Positions 1 through 5,243 of a stretch of 6,099 nucleotides of DNA are shown here, piece after piece. Source of the DNA: an uncultured bacterium. GTDB lineage: Bacteria > Patescibacteriota > Patescibacteriia > CAIQCM01. The DNA is taken from NCBI GenBank assembly GCA_903870305.1, contig CAIQCM010000051.1:1-6099 (forward strand), in the 5' to 3' direction. A model generated the notes under the pieces. The model did no database searches. It was given only the letters and a program-made list of their open reading frames with translations, and was not told the origin of the DNA. Positions within the stretch are counted from its first letter, which is position 1; the number at the start of each line of letters is the position of its first letter. The position numbers and the translations under genes are program-made.

Positions 1-2
1 AC

Positions 3-59
3 ACCGCCTATTGGAATAGAGAAATACGGTATTATGTTTCCATAGAGTATCGATTATAG
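3..59 (+). CDS. Possible C-terminal end of an unidentified gene (partial)
   Basis: Reading from base 3, an open frame enters from the left edge and ends at TAG 57-59, giving the residues TAYWNREIRYYVSIEYRL. The alternating polar/apolar tail (RYYVSIEYRL) looks like a C-terminal beta strand. A perfect hairpin terminator follows 47 bases later at 106-136, as expected behind a + strand gene. The frame starting at base 1 (TPPIGIEKYGIMFP, stop 43-45) is also possible, so neither the frame nor the existence of the gene is certain. No family can be named from so few residues. Confidence 0.3.
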   Translation, partial: TAYWNREIRYYVSIEYRL

Positions 60-105
60 TACTTTTTGGAAAATATACGGCGTTTGAATTTTCGCACCAA
101 TCTCC

Positions 106-136
106 AAAAATCCCGAGATTCAATCTCGGGATTTTT
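106..136. terminator. Bidirectional intrinsic terminator
   Basis: TCCCGAGATT (111-120) and AATCTCGGGA (122-131) are perfect reverse complements around one central base, flanked by AAAAA (106-110) and TTTTT (132-136). This gives a GC-containing stem with a U-tract on either strand. It most likely closes a + strand gene entering from the left edge. Confidence 0.8.
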
Positions 137-276
137 ATATCATTTCCGACCCGATCGAGAATCCGGAAAAAGAAAACAAGAGGCGCGTTCTCTTCGTTCG
201 GTAGCCGTTACAATCTTATCCGCGATAGCGTACAACTCTGTAACGATAATCTTTTTTCGATCCGAATGTAAACCCG

Positions 277-330
277 CATAAAAACAAAAGCACCCGTCGA
301 CGAAGCGGCGAATGCTTCTGTCGCGGGTGC
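277..330 (-). terminator. Intrinsic terminator of the 346-678 gene
   Basis: On the minus strand, arms 330-314 and 306-290 pair over 16 positions with one bulged base on each side, around a 7-base loop. The U-tract TTTTGTTTTTAT follows at 289-278. It begins 16 bases after the TAG stop at 346-348. It overlaps open frames on both strands, which argues against those being genes. Confidence 0.85.
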
Positions 331-345
331 GCACGTGTGTGTGAA

Positions 346-678
346 CTACTTGTTCTTCTTCTGATCACTAGCTATGTCCGATATGACCATCGCCCCATCT
401 TCGAAGGGTGGCTCGTCGTCCCCAGCGAGATCGGTGTTCTCGTCCGCGGCAATTCTCCTGTCTAGGACATCTGCGGGGTACTCACACGGCGGCTTGGGGG
501 GCGGAATCCAGCGTTCGGAACTAGGAGCATCCTGAGCCGTGATGGTTCTGGCGCCCGCCACGAATTCCGAATCGTCGAACACGTCGCCTTCTGGATACCC
601 TCCCGAAGTATCATCGTGGTGGATAGGATTCCTATTGAATGTGAATGTACCCTTGCGATTGTCGTTATTGTTTGACAT
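346..678 (-). CDS. Acidic, low-complexity hypothetical protein, 110 aa
   Basis: I do not recognise a family. The protein is rich in Asp, Glu, Asn, Pro and Ser, has one Cys (residue 65) and no hydrophobic segment long enough for a membrane helix or signal peptide. It begins with the Asn-rich MSNNNDNRKG, has a proline run near residues 59-64 and ends with the basic QKKNK. It looks largely disordered and cytoplasmic. The start at 678 is supported by AAAGGAG (687-693), 8 bases upstream. The gene is a complete single unit: promoter 781-809, a leader of about 95 bases containing a long hairpin (698-757), TAG stop, and terminator 277-330. That full set of signals is the main reason to believe in so featureless a protein. 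Function unknown. Confidence 0.8.
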   Translation of the reverse strand: MSNNNDNRKGTFTFNRNPIHHDDTSGGYPEGDVFDDSEFVAGARTITAQDAPSSERWIPPPKPPCEYPADVLDRRIAADENTDLAGDDEPPFEDGAMVISDIASDQKKNK

Positions 679-686
679 AACCTACT

Positions 687-693
687 CTCCTTT
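687..693 (-). promoter_or_regulatory. Shine-Dalgarno for the 346-678 gene
   Basis: The minus strand reads AAAGGAG at 693-687, leaving 8 bases to ATG at 678. It fixes the start and lies 4 bases after the end of the leader hairpin, so the fold could affect ribosome access. Confidence 0.8.
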
Positions 694-697
694 GATT

Positions 698-757
698 GTT
701 TTTCAAAACCGGAAACCTTGGGCCGATGGCGGCCAGAAATTTCCGATTTCGAAAAAC
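698..757 (-). promoter_or_regulatory. Structured 5' leader hairpin, candidate cis-regulatory RNA
   Basis: In the minus-strand transcript, bases 757-740 pair with 715-698 along an uninterrupted 18-bp helix. Sixteen pairs are Watson-Crick and two are G-U wobbles (750/705 and 746/709). Above a symmetric 5x5 internal loop (739-735 and 720-716) sits a second 5-bp GC stem, 734-730 with 725-721, capped by a 4-base loop. The two wobble positions would be A-C mismatches in a + strand RNA, so the fold favours the minus transcript. No U-tract follows; the next feature is the ribosome binding site. I recognise no known riboswitch class. Confidence 0.6.
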
Positions 758-780
758 ATTCGTTCAAAGAGCAATGTTGG

Positions 781-809
781 TTTATATCACTTTTTAGCCA
801 TTTTGTCAA
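781..809 (-). promoter_or_regulatory. Sigma-70-type promoter of the 346-678 gene
   Basis: The minus strand carries a consensus -35 TTGACA (809-804), a 17-base spacer and -10 TATAAA (786-781). Transcription should begin near 774, giving a leader of about 95 bases. The preceding bases CGTATC extend a 12-base identity with the promoter of the 2667-3065 gene. Confidence 0.8.
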
Positions 810-855
810 GATACGTGGCCAATTAACTGAACAACGGGGTCTGCCCCCTTATTAT

Positions 856-892
856 GAATATAAAAACAGCCGCCCGTCGAAGACGTGCGGCT
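856..892 (-). terminator. Intrinsic terminator of the lipoprotein gene
   Basis: On the minus strand AGCCGC (892-887) pairs with GCGGCT (873-868). After one mismatch, three further pairs close a small CUUCG-type loop. TGTTTTTATATT follows at 867-856. It lies about 25 bases past the TAG at 917-919. Confidence 0.8.
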
Positions 893-916
893 ACAGAGCG
901 AAATATGTTGAATGAC

Positions 917-1300
917 CTACTTGGCCGGGTCAACCGTCCGTGTACGGATCTGTCTGCATGATTGTGGTGTGAGACCAACCTCGGCGAAGGCATCATCCCA
1001 GTTTCCACCGACAATCTGCACGCGGTTGTAGTTTCCGGAAATATGAACGAGATTGCCCGACCGGTCTGACTTCCAGTAGATGCCATCGGACTTGTCCTCG
1101 TTCGAGATCGACACGCCGTGCAACTCCCAGCAGCGGTACGGGCGACCATTGTTGTCCATTTGCACAACCACCCAGTCTGCCCCGAAGTTCTCAGCGCTGC
1201 AGGACGAACAACCCCGCTCCATCCCCGCACAGCTAACGAACAACAGGCAGAAAAGGTACGTTCCAATTCGTCGAGCCAGTGACTTGGTCTGTGTTTTCAT
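917..1300 (-). CDS. Predicted small lipoprotein, 127 aa, unknown function
   Basis: The N-terminus has a basic n-region (K2, K6, R10, R11), a hydrophobic stretch (residues 13-22) and a lipobox-like FVSC ending at Cys24, so a lipid-anchored exported protein is predicted; F at -3 is less usual than L. A CxxC pair follows (C31, C34), with further Cys at 57 and 115. The mature domain, roughly residues 40-110, is rich in Trp, Gly and Asn (ADWVVVQ, CWELHGV, GIYWKSD, LVHISGNYNRVQIVGG) and looks like a compact beta domain. Similar small proteins may occur in candidate-phylum genomes, but I cannot name a family. The frame stays open back to 1573. I chose ATG 1300 because AAAGGA lies 8 bases upstream and the signal peptide begins there. 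Stop is TAG. Confidence 0.8.
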   Translation of the reverse strand: MKTQTKSLARRIGTYLFCLLFVSCAGMERGCSSCSAENFGADWVVVQMDNNGRPYRCWELHGVSISNEDKSDGIYWKSDRSGNLVHISGNYNRVQIVGGNWDDAFAEVGLTPQSCRQIRTRTVDPAK

Positions 1301-1308
1301 CTGTTCTT

Positions 1309-1314
1309 TCCTTT
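1309..1314 (-). promoter_or_regulatory. Shine-Dalgarno deciding the lipoprotein start
   Basis: AAAGGA on the minus strand (1314-1309) lies 8 bases before ATG 1300. It selects this start over upstream in-frame starts that would prepend about 90 residues and read through the promoter. Confidence 0.75.
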
Positions 1315-1328
1315 CAAGGTGCGGTGAC

Positions 1329-1357
1329 AAAATAACAAAAAAATTGTTCTTTGTCAA
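1329..1357 (-). promoter_or_regulatory. Sigma-70-type promoter of the lipoprotein gene
   Basis: The minus strand shows TTGACA (1357-1352), 17 bases and TATTTT (1334-1329). The predicted transcription start near 1322 leaves a leader of about 22 bases that contains the Shine-Dalgarno. Confidence 0.75.
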
Positions 1358-1385
1358 TAATGCCGCCATTAGAACCCGCGCACAT

Positions 1386-1414
1386 CGCGCCTTGGCGCAC
1401 CGAGCGCGGCTCGG
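1386..1414. other. Two short GC-rich hairpins in the 1301-1643 intergenic region
   Basis: GCGCC-TT-GGCGC (1387-1398) and CCGAGC-GCG-GCTCGG (1400-1414) are adjacent perfect inverted repeats with no U-tract. With the three further hairpins at 1457-1591 they are what I see in this 343-base stretch besides the lipoprotein promoter and ribosome binding site. No coding frame in it has supporting signals. Confidence 0.4.
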
Positions 1415-1456
1415 TTGAGGATTGTTTGGCTCAATAATGATTCCGATTTTTTCGAT

Positions 1457-1485
1457 TTTTTCACGAAGTGACACCTCGTGAAAAA
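1457..1485. terminator. Terminator-like hairpin, symmetric
   Basis: TTTTTCACGA (1457-1466) and TCGTGAAAAA (1476-1485) form a perfect 10-bp stem around a 9-base loop, with A/T runs at the base in both directions. No gene immediately needs it, since the Mrr-like gene already has a terminator at 1564-1591. It could be a backup terminator or the end of an unseen short transcript. Confidence 0.5.
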
Positions 1486-1502
1486 TAGACCCCCTTCGGG
1501 GG
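1480..1502 (-). terminator. Second terminator-like hairpin downstream of the Mrr-like gene
   Basis: On the minus strand CCCCC-GAA-GGGGG (1502-1490) is followed by TCTATTTTT (1489-1481). This is a short GC stem with a U-rich tail, overlapping the arm of the 1457-1485 hairpin, so the two could compete. Confidence 0.45.
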
Positions 1503-1563
1503 AGAAAAACGATCAAGAGTTTTGGGTAAAATAGGTTGGGATGGGGTTGTACGGGGCTACTTG

Positions 1564-1591
1564 AAAATACCACTCTAAGAAGTGGTATTTT
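1564..1591. terminator. Terminator of the Mrr-like gene
   Basis: AAAATACCACT (1564-1574) and AGTGGTATTTT (1581-1591) form a perfect 11-bp stem around a 6-base loop, with the U-run inside the stem base. It lies about 50 bases after the TAA stop at 1644-1646. The GC content is modest and it could act on either strand. Confidence 0.65.
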
Positions 1592-1643
1592 CTTTGCGAT
1601 TACCTTAAAAGGATATATCCGCTTTATCCTTCGCTATTCAAAA

Positions 1644-2492
1644 TTAGCCCCAACTTTCTTTAAGATTTTGGAGTAATAGCTCGCTCAACTTTCCACCGCC
1701 GATAAGCTCGACGCCGTTCGCCGTCGCCAGTTCAATGGCCTCCTTGGTAAAACTTGAATTCGTAACGACCAAAACTTTGTTACAGTCATAGAACTTCTGC
1801 GCAGCCACGGCCTCTTGGACGGCGGCGTTGCCGACCGTACCCGAATAACATTTAGCTTGGATGACGATTCTCTGACCGTTTAGGTTGGCGACCAAATCTC
1901 CTCCTTGGTCTCCGGTCTTGCCCGTATTTTGGACGGCGTAACCCATTGCCGTAAATAAGCGGTAAAGAAGATTCTCGAAATCGGAACCGGAGAGGGTGGA
2001 GAATTTTTGAGGGAGGACGCTCACGCTTTCACGGGTTAAACGTTCCTCTTTTTCTTGTATATAGTGTCTAAGTAAAATCAGGGTGGTATCCCACTTGTTT
2101 ACGGAAAGGCGCATCCCTTTTTCGTTTAGTATCTTTCTAAGATCTTCCAATCGTTGCCAATCAAAGGCGTATCCGCGAAAAACCCAAGTCCCCTTACCTT
2201 TCTGCGCACCAAAACGATCAATGAAATTTTTTACGTACTCTTCTAAACTGTTCTGCTTAACCGCCGAAAGTAGATCGTTTGATCTCTTTTCGCGCCAGCG
2301 AGCAAGGAGTATCCAATATGTGGTAGTCGCTAAAGCAGCAACGACGATAAATATTACAAAGTACCTAACCTGTTGCCAATATGCGGCTCGATCCGAATTA
2401 TAAAGAAGAAAAATATAAATAAAATACAGCAGACCGATTCCTGCCACAATACCTACTATAGGATTTTCATTTTCTCTGCGTCTGCGAGGCAT
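1644..2492 (-). CDS. Membrane-anchored Mrr-like restriction endonuclease domain protein
   Basis: This 282-aa protein begins with a basic MPRRRRENEN and two predicted membrane helices (about 11-31 and 43-64). A soluble, partly helical linker follows, then a C-terminal Mrr-type nuclease domain (about 160-280). The domain is recognisable by FENLLYRLFTAMGY, GDQGGDL and VIQAKCY. By family knowledge of PD-(D/E)xK nucleases, the likely catalytic residues are Glu173, Asp199, Gln212 and Lys214, so the site looks intact. Mrr proteins cut foreign, often modified, DNA. The membrane anchor suggests action at the cell surface on incoming DNA, but that is inference. No methyltransferase or specificity gene adjoins it, so this is not a classical restriction-modification pair. 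An in-frame TAG lies four codons before ATG 2492, which limits the start. No Shine-Dalgarno is seen, and a -10 box ends 6 bases upstream, so the mRNA is probably leaderless. Confidence 0.88.
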   Translation of the reverse strand: MPRRRRENENPIVGIVAGIGLLYFIYIFLLYNSDRAAYWQQVRYFVIFIVVAALATTTYWILLARWREKRSNDLLSAVKQNSLEEYVKNFIDRFGAQKGKGTWVFRGYAFDWQRLEDLRKILNEKGMRLSVNKWDTTLILLRHYIQEKEERLTRESVSVLPQKFSTLSGSDFENLLYRLFTAMGYAVQNTGKTGDQGGDLVANLNGQRIVIQAKCYSGTVGNAAVQEAVAAQKFYDCNKVLVVTNSSFTKEAIELATANGVELIGGGKLSELLLQNLKESWG

Positions 2493-2498
2493 AGGATC

Positions 2499-2527
2499 AT
2501 TCTACATCTTTTTACAATTTTTGGAAA
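2499..2527 (-). promoter_or_regulatory. Promoter of the Mrr-like gene, leaderless geometry
   Basis: The minus strand carries TAGAAT (2504-2499) exactly 6 bases before ATG 2492, with TTTCCA (2527-2522, 4 of 6 matches to TTGACA) 17 bases upstream of it. Transcription would start at or next to the ATG. The weak -35 keeps confidence moderate. Confidence 0.55.
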
Positions 2528-2611
2528 AAACTATTTTTCGATCTACCATCAACATCTATCAATATTTTACCACTGAGGATTTGAAGATCAGACCCAATTT
2601 CATTATTAAAC

Positions 2612-2638
2612 AAAACCCCTCCGCTTGATACGGAAGGG
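2612..2638 (-). terminator. Intrinsic terminator of the 2667-3065 gene
   Basis: On the minus strand CCCTTCCG (2638-2631) pairs with CGGAGGGG (2623-2616), including one U-G wobble, around a 7-base loop. TTTTG follows (2615-2611). It lies 28 bases past the TAG at 2667-2669. The rest of the 2528-2611 gap shows nothing I can support. Confidence 0.8.
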
Positions 2639-2666
2639 CCGAATGAGTTTCGGGTCGGTCGAGTTG

Positions 2667-3065
2667 CTACTCCGGCAGAAAGCCGAATGAGAGTGCGATG
2701 CCCGTGCAGGCCTTTTCGGTTTCAGGCCTCTTGGTCGGGTACCAATACATTGACAGTGCGAAACAATCGCTGCTGTGGTCGTTATTGGCCGACATGCACT
2801 TGCAGGCGTGCTTGATCGCCGCGACGAGTTCCGCCTCGATCTTCCAAATTTTGCGCGGAACCGCGTTATCGGAATTCAGCTCCATCGTCTGCAGGAAACC
2901 GAGCTCCTTGACGATCATTGCCGCCACAACGCGACGGACGCGCTTCGGCATGATGTCGATCTCCGCCTGACCAATTCCCTTTTCGAGGAGATCGGCGTCG
3001 GCCTTGTCTGTCTCTGCCTTGCGAGCGGTCCTTGCGGCGATCTTGCGTCTCTCTTTTGCGTGCAT
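2667..3065 (-). CDS. Hypothetical protein with Cys/His cluster, 132 aa
   Basis: I do not recognise a family. The first 25 residues are strongly charged (MHAKERRKIAARTARKAETD) and probably helical. Residues 41-60 are basic then hydrophobic (KRVRRVVAAMIVKELGF). The C-terminal half carries H86, C88, C90, H97, C101 and C120, a spacing that could bind a metal, although the order matches no zinc motif I know. There is no signal peptide. The start at ATG 3065 is supported by AAGGA 8 bases upstream and the stop is TAG. The gene has its own promoter (3105-3133) and terminator (2612-2638), the same architecture as the 346-678 and 917-1300 genes. An open frame on the opposite strand (2775-3104) lacks such signals and would read through this gene's ribosome binding site. 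Confidence 0.75.
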   Translation of the reverse strand: MHAKERRKIAARTARKAETDKADADLLEKGIGQAEIDIMPKRVRRVVAAMIVKELGFLQTMELNSDNAVPRKIWKIEAELVAAIKHACKCMSANNDHSSDCFALSMYWYPTKRPETEKACTGIALSFGFLPE

Positions 3066-3073
3066 GGTTCTTG

Positions 3074-3078
3074 TCCTT
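3074..3078 (-). promoter_or_regulatory. Shine-Dalgarno for the 2667-3065 gene
   Basis: AAGGA on the minus strand (3078-3074), preceded by a run of A, lies 8 bases before ATG 3065 and supports that start. Confidence 0.7.
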
Positions 3079-3104
3079 TTTTGAGGGTTGAAATAACTGG
3101 CTGA

Positions 3105-3133
3105 AAATTAGCGCGAACGCGAAAAAATGTCAA
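3105..3133 (-). promoter_or_regulatory. Sigma-70-type promoter of the 2667-3065 gene
   Basis: The minus strand shows TTGACA (3133-3128), 17 bases and TAATTT (3110-3105). Predicted transcription starts near 3098 with a leader of about 33 bases. It shares CGTATCTTGACA with the promoter at 781-809 and lies back to back with the + strand promoter at 3156-3164. Confidence 0.75.
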
Positions 3134-3155
3134 GATACGCCAGTAATCACGATAA

Positions 3156-3164
3156 TGCTATAAT
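3156..3164 (+). promoter_or_regulatory. Extended -10 promoter of the lytic transglycosylase gene, leaderless
   Basis: TGCTATAAT is a perfect extended -10 element (TGn plus TATAAT). It ends 6 bases before ATG 3171, so transcription should begin at the start codon. No good -35 is present at 16-18 bases, which extended -10 promoters can tolerate. Confidence 0.7.
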
Positions 3165-3170
3165 GGCGGC

Positions 3171-4526
3171 ATGAATGATTATTCTCGACTTCGCTCGAAT
3201 AATATAAGCGCTTGTATTTGCGTATTGCTCGCGATTGCGATGGCGTCTTTTGGCGCGTTTCCGGCGCGCGCACAAACCACGCTCGATCAGGTGGCGGCCG
3301 AACAGAACCAATTGCAGCAGCAGCTTGCAGCGCTCAACAAACAAATAAGCGATTACCAAAGCCAGCTTACCAAGATCAAGGGGCAGAAAAACACCCTGGT
3401 CAACAAGATCAGTCAGTTGCAAAAACAACAAGCGCTTGTTACCGCGCAGATCAAGATATCGTCGCTAACGATCAATGACATCGACGAACAAGAGGCGGTG
3501 CTCCAGATTTCGATCGATCTGAATAAGAAAAAACTTGACGGATTGAAAACCGAAATGGCCGGTCTTATTGTGAACATCAATATTCGCGATCAACGTTCAT
3601 TCATCGAGCTGCTGCTCGTTAGCGACAACTTGGCGCAAGCGTTCACCGAACGCGCCGATACCGATCGGTTGGTAAAAGATCTCGGCGATATCTTCAAACA
3701 AAGCCGGCAAACGGAAACCGACCTCGCAACGGCCATGCAAACGATCTCGGTAAAACGAGACGTCGAGAATAACCTGCTCGCGATCAAATCGCTTCAAGAA
3801 AAACAGCTGACCGGTTCGGTGAGCGAACAAAGCACGCTGCTTACTCAAACCAAAGGCAAGGAAAGTAAGTATCAAGCGAACCTAAAAAGTTCACAGGCGG
3901 AAGTGGCCGCGATCAAGAGCCGCTTATACCAATTGCTTGAGGTTAGCGCGCAGATAACCTTTGGCCAGGCGGTGGCAATCGCGCAATGGGCTTCGGCGCA
4001 AACCGGCGTGCGCGCGGCTTTCCTCTTGGCAATCCTCACTCAAGAATCAAGCTTGGGAAAAAATGTCGGCACCTGCAACCGCGCGGGTGACCCGCCGTCA
4101 AAAAGCTGGAAGGTTGTGATGAAACCCGACCGCGACCAAGTTCCATTTCAAACGATCACAACGGAACTTGGCATGAACATAAACACCACCCCTGTCTCCT
4201 GCCCGATGAAAGACAAGAGCGGCAACCAAATAGGTTGGGGCGGCGCCATGGGTCCGGCGCAATTCATCCCCTCGACCTGGATGGGCTACCGCGCCAAGGT
4301 GGCGGCCATAACCGGCAAGGCCGCGAACCCCTGGGACATCCGCGACGCATTCCTTGCCGCCGCGATAAAACTAAGGGACGGCGGCGCCGGCTCACAATCC
4401 GGCGAATGGGCGGCGGCCATGAAATATTTTTCCGGCGGCACCAACCCGGCCTATCGCTTTTACGGCGACAACGTCGTCGCCACCGCCGCACAGTACGCGA
4501 GCGACATTGCGAAGTTGAATCAATAA
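3171..4526 (+). CDS. Exported coiled-coil lytic murein transglycosylase
   Basis: This 451-aa protein has a Sec signal peptide (positive R6/R8, hydrophobic 13-30, likely cleavage after ARA at 34). A long Gln/Lys-rich coiled coil spans about 37-255 and resembles the coils of PcsB/CwlO/EnvC-type cell-wall proteins, including SFIELLLVSDNLAQAF (143-158). The C-terminal lytic transglycosylase domain spans about 263-450. Glu292 in AILTQESSLG is the likely catalytic acid. GGAMGPAQFIPSTW (357-370) and WDIRDAFLAAAIKLRDGG (388-405) match the MltB/SLT fold as I know it. It should cleave peptidoglycan glycan strands outside the membrane, perhaps at division. Cys302 and Cys344 lie in an insertion between catalytic motifs and could form a disulfide. 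An in-frame TAA at 3153 and no other start codon before the signal peptide fix ATG 3171. No Shine-Dalgarno precedes it. Confidence 0.9.
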   Translation: MNDYSRLRSNNISACICVLLAIAMASFGAFPARAQTTLDQVAAEQNQLQQQLAALNKQISDYQSQLTKIKGQKNTLVNKISQLQKQQALVTAQIKISSLTINDIDEQEAVLQISIDLNKKKLDGLKTEMAGLIVNINIRDQRSFIELLLVSDNLAQAFTERADTDRLVKDLGDIFKQSRQTETDLATAMQTISVKRDVENNLLAIKSLQEKQLTGSVSEQSTLLTQTKGKESKYQANLKSSQAEVAAIKSRLYQLLEVSAQITFGQAVAIAQWASAQTGVRAAFLLAILTQESSLGKNVGTCNRAGDPPSKSWKVVMKPDRDQVPFQTITTELGMNINTTPVSCPMKDKSGNQIGWGGAMGPAQFIPSTWMGYRAKVAAITGKAANPWDIRDAFLAAAIKLRDGGAGSQSGEWAAAMKYFSGGTNPAYRFYGDNVVATAAQYASDIAKLNQ

Positions 4527-4552
4527 CAACCGTTTTTTATCACAACCTAATT

Positions 4553-4656
4553 TGTCATACCGGCGAAAGCCGGTATCCAGCCCATCTGCGCCGCATCTGC
4601 TTATTTAGCACATTGTTGCTTTCTAGCTGGATCCCGTGTCCCGGCACGGGATGACA
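4553..4656. repeat. REP-like inverted pair (possible MITE)
   Basis: Two palindromic units lie in inverted orientation. Unit 1 (4553-4581) is TGTCAT...ATCCAGC and contains ATACCGGC-GAAA-GCCGGTAT. Unit 2 (4626-4656) is GCTGGAT...ATGACA and contains ATCCCGTG-TCCCGG-CACGGGAT. The outer motifs are exact reverse complements, while the hairpin stems differ in sequence but keep perfect pairing. This GTCAT-hairpin-ATCCAG form resembles widespread bacterial REP-like repeats. It sits between two convergent genes and shows no open frame for a transposase. Confidence 0.7.
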
Positions 4657-4659
4657 TAC

Positions 4660-4708
4660 AATAAACACAAAACCGGTCCGAGGGCATCGGGCCGGTTTTG
4701 TGTTTATT
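4660..4708. terminator. Strong bidirectional terminator between convergent genes
   Basis: Bases 4660-4676 and 4692-4708 form a perfect 17-bp stem, with CCGG at the loop end and AT-rich bases below. CCGA/TCGG can pair further within the 15-base loop. It begins 8 bases past the stop of the 4716-5243 gene and also lies downstream of the transglycosylase gene. Confidence 0.85.
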
Positions 4709-4715
4709 GAGTTGT

Positions 4716-5243
4716 TTATTCCTTTTCAGCGATCCTGTTGTTCTGGTTGTCGCTGGCCGCTTCCATCTTCTTGAACTCATCCCTTAATTCGGCAAGCTCT
4801 TCGTGCACATCGGCGTCCCCAAGAGCGACTTTCTTGTATATATTATTACTGTTTTTGTCGGCGCCTATTTTCTGTTCGCCAACGATGATCCTTTTTGTCT
4901 CTTTCTTACCGTTTTCTTCAAAAGTGACATTAGCAACAAGTGGACTATTTTTTTCTTTTCTTTCAAAAGAAACGGTGTATTGATTTTCTGTGATCGTTCC
5001 GGTTTTTTCATCACGACCCTCAGTCGCTTTGTCCAACGCAAACTGGATCGCGCCGGCCATCCCAGACAGCTCGTGCCTTTCCACTACCGCCGATCGATCA
5101 TCGGTCTTATGATGCTTCGTCGACGCTTCGGCCGTATTATGCAACGCGCCTTCAGCAGTAACGGCGGCCGCTACCGCCGCGGCGACCTTTGCTTCTTTAG
5201 AACCGAAAACCTTTCCAAAAATACCCATACGTTTTATAAACAT
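4716..5243 (-). CDS. Hypothetical protein, 175 aa, alanine-rich N-terminus
   Basis: I do not recognise a family. Residues 1-15 are basic and aromatic (MFIKRMGIFGKVFG), followed by an Ala/Val stretch (17-30) that is too short and weak for a confident membrane helix. Residues 31-60 are His-rich and polar. Residues 82-140 look like a beta meander of charged strands (TGTITENQYTVSFERK, LVANVTFEENGKKETKRIIV). Residues 146-165 (VHEELAELRDEFKKMEAASD) look like a coiled coil. A cytoplasmic or membrane-edge role is possible. There is no Shine-Dalgarno for ATG 5243 or for the alternative ATG 5228 (Met6). A four-codon mini-ORF (5243-5257) ends in TAATG overlapping the 5243 start, which suggests coupled re-initiation. 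Promoter 5264-5292, terminator 4660-4708, stop TAA. Confidence 0.8.
   Translation of the reverse strand: MFIKRMGIFGKVFGSKEAKVAAAVAAAVTAEGALHNTAEASTKHHKTDDRSAVVERHELSGMAGAIQFALDKATEGRDEKTGTITENQYTVSFERKEKNSPLVANVTFEENGKKETKRIIVGEQKIGADKNSNNIYKKVALGDADVHEELAELRDEFKKMEAASDNQNNRIAEKE

Noticed and set aside
41..58. TATAAT on the minus strand followed 9 bases later by ATG
   Set aside because: The frame stops after three codons (ATG GAA ACA TAA) and there is no -35 match.
66..281. Open frame of 71 codons on the + strand starting at TTG
   Set aside because: It runs through the hairpin terminator at 106-136, has no ribosome site, and its residues resemble no folded protein.
140..334. Open frame of 64 codons on the minus strand
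   Set aside because: It starts inside the terminator of the 346-678 gene and has no promoter or Shine-Dalgarno.
836..847. GGGG-TCTG-CCCC inverted repeat
   Set aside because: Four pairs only, no U-tract or neighbour that would need it; likely chance or a degraded repeat.
917..1573. A longer 218-aa version of the lipoprotein gene
   Set aside because: The extra 91 residues would cover the promoter and several hairpins and hide the signal peptide; ATG 1300 has a good ribosome site.
2775..3104. Open frame on the + strand opposite the 132-aa gene
   Set aside because: No start signals; the minus strand gene has promoter, ribosome site and terminator over the same bases.
4235..4654. 139-codon frame inside and past the transglycosylase gene
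   Set aside because: It is an Arg-rich shadow frame over the conserved catalytic region and runs into the REP-like pair.
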